A stretch of 37,042 nucleotides of DNA from Rhodoferax sp. UBA6134 (GTDB lineage: Bacteria > Pseudomonadota > Gammaproteobacteria > Burkholderiales > Burkholderiaceae_C), in contig DIVK01000056.1 in assembly GCA_002422455.1 (NCBI GenBank), positions 10,255-47,296 on the forward strand, written 5' to 3'. The translations under genes and the position numbers were made by a program. The notes beneath the pieces were generated by a model that did not search any database, was not told the origin of the DNA, and saw only the letters and a list, made by a program, of their open reading frames with translations. Below are positions 16,240-23,866 of the stretch, piece after piece; positions within the stretch are counted from its first letter, which is position 1; every line of letters begins with the position of its first letter.

Positions 16240-16593
16240 ATGATGGTTCAGCTCAGGTCCCGCCAGCGTGGGGTGTCTTTTTTGGGGCTTCTGTTTTTTG
16301 GTGGATTGATCGCCGTGACGGGTGTGATTGCTGCACAAATTTTGCCAACGGCCATTGAATATCAGGCTGTTTTCAAAGCGGTCAACAAGGCGCGTGAGGG
16401 CAATTCGGTGGCAGAGGTGCGCAGTATCTTTGACAAGGCCGCCGCAATTGACAACATCAATTCCATCACCGGCCGGGACCTTGAGGTGACCAAGGAAGGC
16501 GACAAAATCGTCGTCAGTTTTGCCTACCAGCGTGAAATCCACCTGGCGGGTCCCGGTTACCTGACGCTCAAATACGCCGGACGTTCCAAGTGA
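16240..16593 (+). CDS. DUF4845 membrane-anchored protein
   Basis: This 117-residue protein has a single N-terminal membrane segment. It opens with MMVQLRSRQRGVSFLGLLFFGG, which resembles a type IV pilin-like N-terminus (short basic leader, G, then a hydrophobic helix). The rest is a small soluble domain of unknown function that would face the periplasm. DUF4845 genes commonly sit between lepB and rnc in betaproteobacteria. The ATG at 16240 is preferred because AAGGGGAG (16227-16234) precedes it; an in-frame TTG at 16207 overlaps the lepB stop but has no ribosome site. Confidence 0.85.
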   Translation: MMVQLRSRQRGVSFLGLLFFGGLIAVTGVIAAQILPTAIEYQAVFKAVNKAREGNSVAEVRSIFDKAAAIDNINSITGRDLEVTKEGDKIVVSFAYQREIHLAGPGYLTLKYAGRSK

Positions 16594-16633
16594 TGCGCCG
16601 ACGTCTGGATTTCGGCACGTGACCGAAGGTTTG

Positions 16634-17305
16634 ATGGCGCTGCAACGCCGCTTGCAGCATGAATTTTCGAATACCCAGCTGTTGATGCGGGCGCTGACGC
16701 ACCGCAGTTTTTCCGTCGATCACAATGAACGGCTGGAGTTTTTGGGCGACTCGGTACTGAATCTGGCGGTGGCCGATTTGCTGTTTGAGCGTCTGAGCGC
16801 TTTGCCCGAGGGCGACTTGTCGCGCGTGCGTGCCAATCTGGTCAAGCAAGATACCTTGCACCAGCTGGCGGTCGAACTCGGCTTGCCCGAGGTCATTCGT
16901 CTGGGTGAGGGCGAGGCGCGCTCCGGGGGGCAAAAGCGCCCCTCCATCCTGGCTGACACGCTGGAAGCCGTGATCGGGGCTGTTTATCTGGACGCCGGTT
17001 TTGCTGCGGCGCAAAGTCTGGTGCAGCGTCTGTTCAAGGCGGTGGAAATCAACCCGGACATGGAAGCCATCGGCAAAGACCCCAAGACCGAGTTGCAGGA
17101 GTGGTTGCAGGGGCGCAAAATGAAGCTGCCGCTGTACCGGGTGGTCGGGACGCAGGGCGCGGCGCACCGGCAGACGTTTGACGTCGAATGTGAAATTCCA
17201 GAATTCAATTTTTCAGAACGGGGCATTGGCGGATCGCGCCGTGCTGGTGAACAGGCCGCAGCGGCCGCGATGCTGCAAACACTCAAGGCGAAGATCCGGC
17301 AATGA
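16634..17305 (+). CDS. rnc: Ribonuclease III
   Basis: RNase III cuts double-stranded RNA, including rRNA precursors. The 223-residue protein has the signature HNERLEFLGDS (residues 30-40) with metal-binding Glu/Asp residues. A second acidic helix follows (ADTLEAVIGAVYLDAG), and then the double-stranded-RNA-binding domain from about residue 150 (DPKTELQEWLQ to GEQAAAAAML). I prefer the ATG at 16634 because it gives the normal family N-terminus (MALQRRLQHEF) and GAAGG lies 4 bases upstream; a GTG at 16619 would add 5 residues. Its stop overlaps the era start as ATGA. Confidence 0.96.
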   Translation: MALQRRLQHEFSNTQLLMRALTHRSFSVDHNERLEFLGDSVLNLAVADLLFERLSALPEGDLSRVRANLVKQDTLHQLAVELGLPEVIRLGEGEARSGGQKRPSILADTLEAVIGAVYLDAGFAAAQSLVQRLFKAVEINPDMEAIGKDPKTELQEWLQGRKMKLPLYRVVGTQGAAHRQTFDVECEIPEFNFSERGIGGSRRAGEQAAAAAMLQTLKAKIRQ

Positions 17306-18339
17306 CCGCAAAAAAATCCAAAGACGCTACTGAATCAATCGCGGTTCATGCCGATCCCATTGAGCCTGAAGGTCAAAGTGATCTGGAGAGCATGCTCAAA
17401 GGCCTGCGCGTGGCGGCACCGGCGGACACTCCCGTTGCCGGTCAGCGTTGCGGCCTGGTCGCCATCGTGGGCAAGCCCAATGTCGGCAAGTCCACCCTGC
17501 TCAATGCCCTGGTCGGCCAGAAGATCAGCATCACTTCGCGCAAGGCGCAAACCACGCGCCATCGCATCACCGGCATGCACACCCAGGGCGCAACCCAGTT
17601 CGTGTTTGTCGACACGCCGGGTTTTCAGACGCGTCACAACAACGCGCTGAACCGCTCGCTCAACAAAACTGTGTTGGGCGCGGTGGGCGATGTCGACCTG
17701 ATCCTGTTCGTGGTGGAGGCGGGCATGTTCAACCAGGCCGATGCCAGGGTGCTGGCGCTGCTGAGCAAAGAGGTGCCCACTCTGCTGGTGGCCAACAAGC
17801 TGGACCAGGTTACGCGCCGGGTTGACATTGCCCCCTGGTTGCAGGACATGCAGCAGCGCCACGCCTTTGCCGAGTTCGTGCCGATGTCGGCCAAGAACGC
17901 CAAAGACATTGAACGTCTGCTCACGATTTGTGAAAAATACCTGCCGCAGCAGCCTTGGTGGTACGCCGAAGACGAACTGACCGATCGCAGCGAGAAATTC
18001 CTGGCCAGTGAGACCGTGCGTGAAAAATTGTTTCGCCTCACTGGCGATGAGTTGCCGTACACGTCCACGGTGGTGATCGACAAGTTCGAAGAAGAACCGC
18101 CTGCGCGCAAGGGTCACAAGCGCCTGCTCAAGATTGCGGCCACCATCGTGGTGGAGCGCGACACCCATAAAGCAATGGTGATTGGCGACAAGGGCGAGCG
18201 CATCAAGCGCATCGGTACCGAAACCCGGGTCGAGCTGGAAAAGCTGATGGATGCCAAAGTTTTTATCGAGTTGTGGGTCAAGGTGCGCTCCGGCTGGGCG
18301 GATGATGAAGCGCGGGTGCGGTCATTCGGTTATGAGTGA
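17302..18339 (+). CDS. era: GTPase Era, 16S rRNA/30S assembly factor
   Basis: Era binds the 3' end of 16S rRNA and helps 30S maturation. The 345-residue protein carries G1 GKPNVGKST (57-65), the switch I segment KAQTTRHR, G3 DTPG and G4 NKLD. It has a C-terminal KH domain containing VIGDKGERIKRIGTETR. It is about 45 residues longer than E. coli Era (301) at the N-terminus. The extra part is hydrophilic and low in complexity, and the ATG overlapping the rnc stop supports it as real. The rnc-era pair is a classic operon. Confidence 0.96.
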   Translation: MTAKKSKDATESIAVHADPIEPEGQSDLESMLKGLRVAAPADTPVAGQRCGLVAIVGKPNVGKSTLLNALVGQKISITSRKAQTTRHRITGMHTQGATQFVFVDTPGFQTRHNNALNRSLNKTVLGAVGDVDLILFVVEAGMFNQADARVLALLSKEVPTLLVANKLDQVTRRVDIAPWLQDMQQRHAFAEFVPMSAKNAKDIERLLTICEKYLPQQPWWYAEDELTDRSEKFLASETVREKLFRLTGDELPYTSTVVIDKFEEEPPARKGHKRLLKIAATIVVERDTHKAMVIGDKGERIKRIGTETRVELEKLMDAKVFIELWVKVRSGWADDEARVRSFGYE

Positions 18340-18347
18340 CATGCTGA

Positions 18348-19103
18348 ATGGCGACCAAGCGCATCAGCGATGAGCCAGCTTATGTTCTGCACCGCTACGA
18401 CTGGAGCGAGTCCAGCCTGATCCTGGAAGTCTTTACCCGTCACCACGGCCGCATTGCCCTGGTGGCCAAGGGTGTCAAGCGACCCAGCTCCAGTTTTCGC
18501 CCGATTCTTTTGCCCCTGCAGCCGCTGCACCTGGCTTTTGGTGGTGATGCCGAAATCCGTACGCTCAAGGGGGCGGAGTGGCAGGGTGGCCACGTGATGC
18601 CGACCGGTGACGCGCTGATGTCCGGCTATTACCTCAATGAGCTGTTGCTGACCTTGCTGGCGCGCGATGATCCGCATCCGAAGCTGTTTGACGTCTACGC
18701 CAGTGTGGTGCAGGTGATTGCTTCCGGGCATGGCGAGGTACTGCAGTCCGCCCTGCGGGCGTTCGAGTTGCTGTTGTTGCGCGAGATCGGGCTGTTGCCT
18801 TTGCTGGACACCCAGACCATGACCTTGCTGCAGCTGGAGTACCAGGCTCGTTACAGTCTGGTGCCCGAGGGTGGTTTGCGGCAGACGAATGCGGCGGATC
18901 GGGCCAGTCTGAGTGGCGCGCAGTGGCTCGCGTTGCAGCAGTCGCTGGTGAAGGACGCTCCGTTCACCGCGACCTTGCGAGCCTGTGCGGAAGTGATGGC
19001 GGAACTCAAGCCGCAACTGCGCACCCTGCTGAATTACCATTGCGGGGTGAGTACCCTGCGCACGCGGCAAATAATGATCGATCTGCAATCCTTACAGCCA
19101 TGA
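18348..19103 (+). CDS. recO: DNA repair protein RecO
   Basis: RecO helps load RecA onto SSB-coated single-stranded DNA in the RecFOR pathway. The 251-residue protein has the N-terminal OB-fold segment AYVLHRYDWSESSLILEVFT followed by GRIALVAKGVKRPSS, typical of RecO. The helical C-terminal region includes FELLLLREIGLLPLL. It begins 8 bases after era, and its stop overlaps the pdxJ start as ATGA. The era-recO-pdxJ-acpS order is conserved in many proteobacteria. Confidence 0.94.
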   Translation: MATKRISDEPAYVLHRYDWSESSLILEVFTRHHGRIALVAKGVKRPSSSFRPILLPLQPLHLAFGGDAEIRTLKGAEWQGGHVMPTGDALMSGYYLNELLLTLLARDDPHPKLFDVYASVVQVIASGHGEVLQSALRAFELLLLREIGLLPLLDTQTMTLLQLEYQARYSLVPEGGLRQTNAADRASLSGAQWLALQQSLVKDAPFTATLRACAEVMAELKPQLRTLLNYHCGVSTLRTRQIMIDLQSLQP

Positions 19104-19888
19104 CCTCCATGCCTTCCACGACGTGCAAGACGGTTGCACCCAGGGTGCGGACCGCCTTGTCGGTCAATCTCAACAAAGTGGCGCTGGTGCGCAATACACG
19201 CCATCTGGGCATTCCCGGCGTTACGCGTGCGGCTACTTTGTGCCTGCAGGCCGGGGCCGGCGGCATCACGGTGCATCCGCGTCCGGACGGGCGTCACATT
19301 CGGGCGGATGATGTACGCGATTTGGCGACGCTGATGACTGCCTGGCCTGCAGCCGAGTTCAATATTGAAGGCAACCCGTTTCAGAATCTGATGGGTTTTG
19401 TGCGTGAATACCGGCCGCACCAATGTACGTTTGTGCCGGATTCCGAAGGCCAGTTCACCAGCGACCATGGCTGGAATCTGGCGCATGATGCAGACCGTCT
19501 GCGCCCGCTCATTGCCGAAGCGCAAAGTCTGGGCGTGCGCGTCAGCCTGTTCATGGACGCCGACGCCCCCGCCATGGCCGCCGCCATGGCCGTCGGTGCC
19601 GACCGGGTCGAGCTCTACACCGAACCCTACGCCGCGGCCTGGGGATCTCCGCAGCAAGATGCGCAACTGGCGCGTTTTGCCGCGGCGGCGCAGGCGGCGC
19701 TGGACGCGGGGCTGGGTGTCAACGCCGGTCACGACCTGAACCGCGACAATCTCGGCCTCTTTTTGAGGCAGGTGCCAGGCGTGCAGGAAGTGTCCATCGG
19801 CCACGCCCTGATCGCCGACGCCCTGGAGTTGGGCTACAGCGCCACCGTTCAGGCCTATCTGCGTTGCATCAATGAAGGTCTGCCATGA
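19100..19888 (+). CDS. pdxJ: Pyridoxine 5'-phosphate synthase
   Basis: PdxJ closes the pyridine ring of vitamin B6, combining 1-deoxyxylulose 5-phosphate with a 3-amino-2-oxopropyl phosphate. The 262-residue TIM barrel shows SVNLNKVALVRNTR, then GITVHPRPDGRHI (catalytic His), FNIEGNPF and GVNAGHDLN near the C-terminus. The frame is open much further upstream inside recO; the ATG at 19100 overlapping the recO stop is chosen because it gives the normal family length. The stop overlaps the acpS start as ATGA. Confidence 0.95.
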   Translation: MTSMPSTTCKTVAPRVRTALSVNLNKVALVRNTRHLGIPGVTRAATLCLQAGAGGITVHPRPDGRHIRADDVRDLATLMTAWPAAEFNIEGNPFQNLMGFVREYRPHQCTFVPDSEGQFTSDHGWNLAHDADRLRPLIAEAQSLGVRVSLFMDADAPAMAAAMAVGADRVELYTEPYAAAWGSPQQDAQLARFAAAAQAALDAGLGVNAGHDLNRDNLGLFLRQVPGVQEVSIGHALIADALELGYSATVQAYLRCINEGLP

Positions 19889-20292
19889 TTTACGGCATCG
19901 GCACTGATATTTGCGACGTGCGCCGCATCCGTGCCAGCCTGGACAAGTACGGCGATCGCTTTGCCGCCAAGGTGCTCAGCGATGGCGAATTCAGAACCTG
20001 GCAGGCCCGCAGCGCCCGTTGGCCCGAGCGTGGTGTACGTTACCTGGCGACCCGCTTCAGTGCCAAGGAAGCCTTCAGCAAGGCCATCGGACTGGGCATG
20101 ACCATGCCCATGAGCTGGCGCCTGTGCGAGGTGGACAAGCGCCCAGGTGGCCAGCCCGTCATCGTGCTGCATGGCGCTCTGAAAGAATGGTTTGAAACCC
20201 GAGGCTTGAGCGCCCATGTGAGCGTGACCGATGAAACCGATTACGCTGCCAGTTTTTGCGTTGTCGAGTTTTTAGATAAAAAGGAACTGTAG
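19885..20292 (+). CDS. acpS: Holo-[acyl-carrier-protein] synthase
   Basis: AcpS transfers 4'-phosphopantetheine from CoA to Ser37 of the acyl carrier protein encoded at 9226. The 135-residue protein has both family motifs: GIGTDICDVRRI, with Asp8 as a Mg2+ ligand, and RFSAKEAFSKAIG, with the second acidic ligand. It is coupled to pdxJ by an ATGA overlap and ends 4 bases before nagZ. It therefore belongs to the rnc-era-recO operon and not to the fab cluster. Confidence 0.95.
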   Translation: MIYGIGTDICDVRRIRASLDKYGDRFAAKVLSDGEFRTWQARSARWPERGVRYLATRFSAKEAFSKAIGLGMTMPMSWRLCEVDKRPGGQPVIVLHGALKEWFETRGLSAHVSVTDETDYAASFCVVEFLDKKEL

Positions 20293-20296
20293 CCCC

Positions 20297-21391
20297 ATGA
20301 CACAACACGCCCCCCTCATCATCGACATCGCCGGCCTTGCCCTTACCAAGGTGGACCGCCAACGCCTGCGTCACCCGCTGGTGGGCGGCCTCATCCTGTT
20401 TGCCCGCAACTGGCAGGACCGGGCGCAACTCACGCAACTGTGTCGCGAGATCAAGAAAGTACGGCGCGACTTGCTGATCTGCGTCGACCATGAAGGCGGC
20501 CGCGTGCAGCGCTTCAAGACCGACGGTTTTACCCACCTGCCGCCGATGCGCGCCCTGGGCGACATGTGGCTGCGCGATGGCAAGCAGGGCGAGGGCAGTG
20601 GCGCCATGCAGGCCAGCAACGCGGCCACCGCTTGCGGCTTCGTGCTGGGGGCGGAGCTGCGCGCCTGCGGCGTGGACTTCAGCTTCACGCCGGTGCTCGA
20701 TCTGGACTTTGGCGAAAGCAGCGTCATTGGCGACCGGGCTTTCGCGCGGGATGCGCGCGTGGTCAGCCTGCTGGCCAAGAGCCTGATGCATGGCCTCTTG
20801 CAAAGTGGCATGACCAATTGCGGCAAGCACTTTCCCGGTCATGGCTTTGTCAAGGCCGACTCGCATTACGACATCCCGGTGGACCGGCGCAGCCTGAAGG
20901 TCATTTTGGCCGATGACGCAGCCCCCTACGGTTGGCTCAACACCACGCTCAGCAGCGTCATGCCCGCGCATGTGATCTACCCCAAGGTGGATGCCCGCCC
21001 CGCCGGTTTTTCATCCCGCTGGCTGAACGACATCCTGCGCGGCCAGCTCGGCTTTGGCGGCGCCATTTTCAGCGACGACCTTTCCATGGCCGGGGCACGT
21101 TTGCTCGATGGCCAGGAGGTGAGTTACACGCAAGCGGCTGTCGCCGCTCTCAACGCCGGTTGCGACCTGGTGCTGTTGTGCAACCAGTGCTTGCCCGACA
21201 GTGAAGGCGGGGGCCGGGCGGTGGACGAATTGATTGCAGGCCTGACCGAGGCGCAGCTCAAGGGCGGGTGGCCGCCGCTGGAGGCCAGCGAAGAGCGCCG
21301 TCGCGCCCTGTTGCCGCATACCGTAGCTCCGGATTGGGATGAGCTGATGGTGCAGCCGGATTACATGCACGCCTTGAGTCTGCTGCCCTGA
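20297..21391 (+). CDS. nagZ: Beta-N-acetylhexosaminidase NagZ (GH3)
   Basis: NagZ is a cytoplasmic glycoside hydrolase that removes N-acetylglucosamine from 1,6-anhydro-muropeptides during cell-wall recycling. The 364-residue protein has KHFPGHGFVKADSHYDIP with the Asp188/His190 acid-base pair. The nucleophile lies in IFSDDLSMAGA (Asp260/261). There is no signal peptide, as expected for the cytoplasmic enzyme. It starts 4 bases after acpS and is the last gene of this operon; a palindromic repeat directly downstream may end transcription. Confidence 0.95.
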   Translation: MTQHAPLIIDIAGLALTKVDRQRLRHPLVGGLILFARNWQDRAQLTQLCREIKKVRRDLLICVDHEGGRVQRFKTDGFTHLPPMRALGDMWLRDGKQGEGSGAMQASNAATACGFVLGAELRACGVDFSFTPVLDLDFGESSVIGDRAFARDARVVSLLAKSLMHGLLQSGMTNCGKHFPGHGFVKADSHYDIPVDRRSLKVILADDAAPYGWLNTTLSSVMPAHVIYPKVDARPAGFSSRWLNDILRGQLGFGGAIFSDDLSMAGARLLDGQEVSYTQAAVAALNAGCDLVLLCNQCLPDSEGGGRAVDELIAGLTEAQLKGGWPPLEASEERRRALLPHTVAPDWDELMVQPDYMHALSLLP

Positions 21392-21402
21392 TCCGCCTCG
21401 GG

Positions 21403-21480
21403 GACAGGCTGTTCATCCACCGTTCGGGCGGAGCCTGTCGAAGCCTTTCCACCCAACAACCATGCTCAGGGTGAACGGTG
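21403..21480. repeat. REP-like palindromic element between convergent genes
   Basis: Two inverted repeats interlock here. GACAGGCT (21403-21410) pairs with AGCCTGTC (21432-21439). CACCGTTC plus GAGC (21418-21434) pairs with GCTC plus GAACGGTG (21464-21480), with a five-base mismatch inside each arm. Motifs such as GAGCCTGTCGAAGCC are familiar from intergenic palindromes of Comamonadaceae genomes. It lies between nagZ and the minus-strand 75-residue gene and could end transcription in both directions. The right arm encodes the last residues and stop codon of that gene. Confidence 0.65.
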
Positions 21481-21693
21481 CAGCCGGGGCGACGACAAGG
21501 CCGCGATCATGTCCTGGGTCACGCTATCAATATTGGGGTGGCGCGCGAGCAGCTTTGTCGCCATCAGGATGGCACGCAGGTCCTTCAGGTCTTTGACCGT
21601 AGGCGCCACCTTGATCTGGGCCAGCGCGGCGTCGCTGTTGCCGCCTTGAATCAGGGCGGCAACCTTGGTGGCCCAGGCACTGTGACGTGACAT
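21466..21693 (-). CDS. Hypothetical 75-residue protein
   Basis: I do not recognise a family. The protein is small, helical-looking and rich in Ala and Leu (MSRHSAWATKVAALIQGG, then DAALAQIKVAPTVKDLKDL). It has no signal peptide, membrane segment or cysteine pair. The ATG at 21693 is preferred, with AGGAAT about 7 bases upstream; an in-frame GTG at 21738 would add 15 residues. The last four residues and the stop codon lie in the right arm of the palindromic repeat, so the ancestral C-terminus may have been different. It stands alone, convergent with nagZ and divergent from the SUI1 gene. Confidence 0.65.
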   Translation of the reverse strand: MSRHSAWATKVAALIQGGNSDAALAQIKVAPTVKDLKDLRAILMATKLLARHPNIDSVTQDMIAALSSPRLHRSP

Positions 21694-21795
21694 GATGGTA
21701 TTCCTGACAAGGAGTTCGAGGGCCGGCCATTGTGGCACATGGCCCCCGAATCATCCCCGACAATCGGGCATGACTTCGCACAGCTTTCTTCACCC

Positions 21796-22158
21796 ATGAA
21801 ATCCAGACTCGCCAGTGGTGGCCTGGTTTATTCCACCGACAGTGGGCGCATGTGCCCGGTGTGCCGCCAGCCGGTGGCCAGTTGCCGCTGCGGTGCCGCC
21901 CCGGTGCGGCCAGCGTCCGATGGCGTGGTGCGCGTGTCGCGCGAAACCAAGGGCCGTGCCGGCAAGGGTGTGACCCTGGTGCGCGGATTGGTGCTGGAGC
22001 CGCTGGCGCTGGCCGCGCTGGGCAAGCAACTCAAGACCGCCTGCGGCTCGGGCGGCACCGTCAAGGACGGCGTGATTGAAGTGCAGGGCGATCACTGCGA
22101 CCGGGTCATGGAGGCGCTCAAGGCCCAGGGCTTTACCGTCAAGCGCTCGGGTGGGTAG
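21796..22158 (+). CDS. SUI1/eIF1-like translation factor (YciH family)
   Basis: This 120-residue protein has the SUI1 fold, as E. coli YciH, which resembles eukaryotic eIF1 and may influence start-codon selection. The core is GKGVTLVRGLVL, then LKTACGSGGTVKDGVIEVQGDH, which contains the family basic and Gly-rich loop. An N-terminal Cys cluster (C20, C23, C30, C32) could bind zinc. The ATG at 21796 gives the normal family start; the frame is open upstream without support. It is followed by repeat copy B, which starts at its stop codon. Confidence 0.88.
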   Translation: MKSRLASGGLVYSTDSGRMCPVCRQPVASCRCGAAPVRPASDGVVRVSRETKGRAGKGVTLVRGLVLEPLALAALGKQLKTACGSGGTVKDGVIEVQGDHCDRVMEALKAQGFTVKRSGG

Positions 22159-22235
22159 CCGCCGCGCCGCCCCAGGCAGGGCGAGCCCTCTCGGGGGCAG
22201 CGCAGTACACGAAGTGACAGGCGTGGGGGTCTTTA
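22158..22235 (+). repeat. Dispersed intergenic repeat, copy B
   Basis: This stretch begins at the last base of the SUI1 stop codon with GCCGCCGCGCCGCCCC. It continues through a GCCC/GGGC hairpin region and ends in GTGGGGGTCTTTA, immediately before the GTG start of the DUF3820 gene. It matches the minus strand of 2804-2894 with gaps. The G-rich end may serve as the ribosome binding site of the next gene, so the repeat appears to have become part of that gene's leader. Confidence 0.6.
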
Positions 22236-22454
22236 GTGCAGCCTGACGACCTGCAATTGCTGGTGACCCGCACCATGCCGTTTGGCAAATACAAAGGGCG
22301 GATCGTGGCCGATTTGCCGGGTGACTACCTGCGCTGGTTTGTGCGCGCAGGCGTCCCGAAAGGCGAGATCGGGCGGCTGCTGGCGCTGATGCACGAGATC
22401 GATCACAACGGGCTGTCGGACTTGCTCAAGCCGCTGCGCGGCCTGTGTCCATAG
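22236..22454 (+). CDS. DUF3820 family small protein
   Basis: This 72-residue protein matches the DUF3820 pattern: TMPFGKYKGRIVADLPGDYL, then WFVRAGVPKGEIGRLLALMHEI. Family members are sometimes annotated as quorum-sensing-regulated virulence factors, but the biochemical role is not established and nothing here supports that name. The start is GTG at 22236; GGGGGT seven bases upstream, from the repeat, may bind the ribosome. It is convergent with the NRAMP gene, with a 92-base gap in which I see no clear terminator. Confidence 0.8.
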   Translation: MQPDDLQLLVTRTMPFGKYKGRIVADLPGDYLRWFVRAGVPKGEIGRLLALMHEIDHNGLSDLLKPLRGLCP

Positions 22455-22546
22455 GGGCTCTGCCATGTCGATGTTCAGCATACCTGATGGGCGCATGAAC
22501 GATTTCCGAGATGGCTTGATCCGCAGCTTGTGTGGCCACCTGCAGG

Positions 22547-23827
22547 TCAGAAGCTCGTGGCAAACATCAACACCACGGCAATCGCCATGACCACAGTGGC
22601 GGCCCAGCCAAAGAAGCGGTGGCGCGGGCTGATGGTGTATGTTCCCATCAGTCGCTCCGACTGGCCAATCCACATGAGCGCCGCCATGATGGGCACCGAA
22701 ATAACACCGTTGACGATGGCGCTCCAGACCAAGGCTTTGATGGGGTCAACTTCAAGGTAGCCCAGTAGCGTGCCAATGCCGGTGGCGGCCGTGATGATGA
22801 GGTAAAAACCTTTCGCTTCGTGAAAGTTGTTGGAGAGCCCGGCCTTCCAGCCGTAGAGTTCGCTCACGGCGTAAGCCGCGGAACCGGCAAGTACCGGAAC
22901 TGCGAGCAGCCCCGTTCCGACAATGCCCAGTGCAAAGACTGCAAACGCAAATTCGCCGGCAATCGGCTTGAGGGCTTGCGCCGCCTGGGAGGAGGTCTGA
23001 ATGTCCGTGATGCCCTGCATGTTCAGGGTCACCGCCGTTGCCATGACGATGCACAAGGCAATGACATTGGAGAATGTCATGCCGACAAAGGTGTCCTGCT
23101 TGATCCGGAACAAGTGCTCGGCGGCGTACTCCGGGTGGAGGCGCAGCGCTTGCGATTCCGGCCGGCGGTTGTTGTCTTCCACTTCTTGCGCTGCTTGCCA
23201 AAAGAAAAGGTAGGGGCTGATGGTGGTTCCCAGCACGGCCACCACCATCGCGGCGTACGCCTTGAGCGAGACGTCCTTCGGGAAAAATGACCAGGGCTGC
23301 AACGACTCCGAGATGGCCTGGCGCCATGGAACTTGCACCGTCAAAATCACGGCCACATAGGCAAACAGGACCAGGGTCAGCCACTTCAGGACGCGAACGG
23401 TTCGCTCATACGAGAAGAACACCTGCGTGGCGATGCACAATCCGCCAAAACCCAGCACATACAGGGCCAGAGGCCCTCCGGCCAGCAGCCGCACCGCCTC
23501 ACCCATGGCGCCGATGTCTGCGGCGATGTTGATGGTGTTGGCGACGACCAGCGAGCCGACCAGGGTTGTGGTCAACCACCGCGGAAACAGCTTGTTGATG
23601 TTGGCCGCCAGCCCCTCCCGGGTCACCCAGCCGATGCGGGCGGACAGCATCTGGATGCCAATCATGAGTGGCGTGGTGAGCAACAGTGTCCAGACCAGCG
23701 CGAACCGAAACTGGGAACCGGCCTGCGAGTAGGTGGCGATGCCGCTGGGGTCATCGTCGGCAGCACCGGTGATGAGGCCCGGTCCGAGCCGTTGCACAAA
23801 TTCTTTTGCACTGTCTTTATTCATCAT
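22547..23827 (-). CDS. NRAMP-family divalent metal transporter, non-canonical motifs
   Basis: This 426-residue polytopic membrane protein is clearly homologous to NRAMP/MntH transporters. The first helix LGPGLITGAADDDPSGIATYSQAG aligns with the canonical helix 1 but reads DPSG in place of DPGN. Helix 6, AVLGTTISPYLFFWQAA, has SPY where MntH has MPH. The Asn and Met that bind transition metals in classic NRAMPs are thus missing, so manganese transport should not be assumed; magnesium or another ion is possible. The ATG at 23827 is preferred, with AAGG about 10 bases upstream; TTG at 23833 is an alternative. Its start is 39 bases downstream of the metalloprotease stop codon, so cotranscription is possible. 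Confidence 0.85.
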   Translation of the reverse strand: MMNKDSAKEFVQRLGPGLITGAADDDPSGIATYSQAGSQFRFALVWTLLLTTPLMIGIQMLSARIGWVTREGLAANINKLFPRWLTTTLVGSLVVANTINIAADIGAMGEAVRLLAGGPLALYVLGFGGLCIATQVFFSYERTVRVLKWLTLVLFAYVAVILTVQVPWRQAISESLQPWSFFPKDVSLKAYAAMVVAVLGTTISPYLFFWQAAQEVEDNNRRPESQALRLHPEYAAEHLFRIKQDTFVGMTFSNVIALCIVMATAVTLNMQGITDIQTSSQAAQALKPIAGEFAFAVFALGIVGTGLLAVPVLAGSAAYAVSELYGWKAGLSNNFHEAKGFYLIITAATGIGTLLGYLEVDPIKALVWSAIVNGVISVPIMAALMWIGQSERLMGTYTISPRHRFFGWAATVVMAIAVVLMFATSF

Positions 23828-23866
23828 CGCCAATTCACCTTGTGCCAGCCCAAATGCGCGCAGGCG

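Noticed and set aside
18923..19099. N-terminal extension of pdxJ
   Set aside because: The open frame upstream of 19100 lies inside recO in another frame and does not resemble PdxJ; the ATG overlapping the recO stop gives the normal family length.
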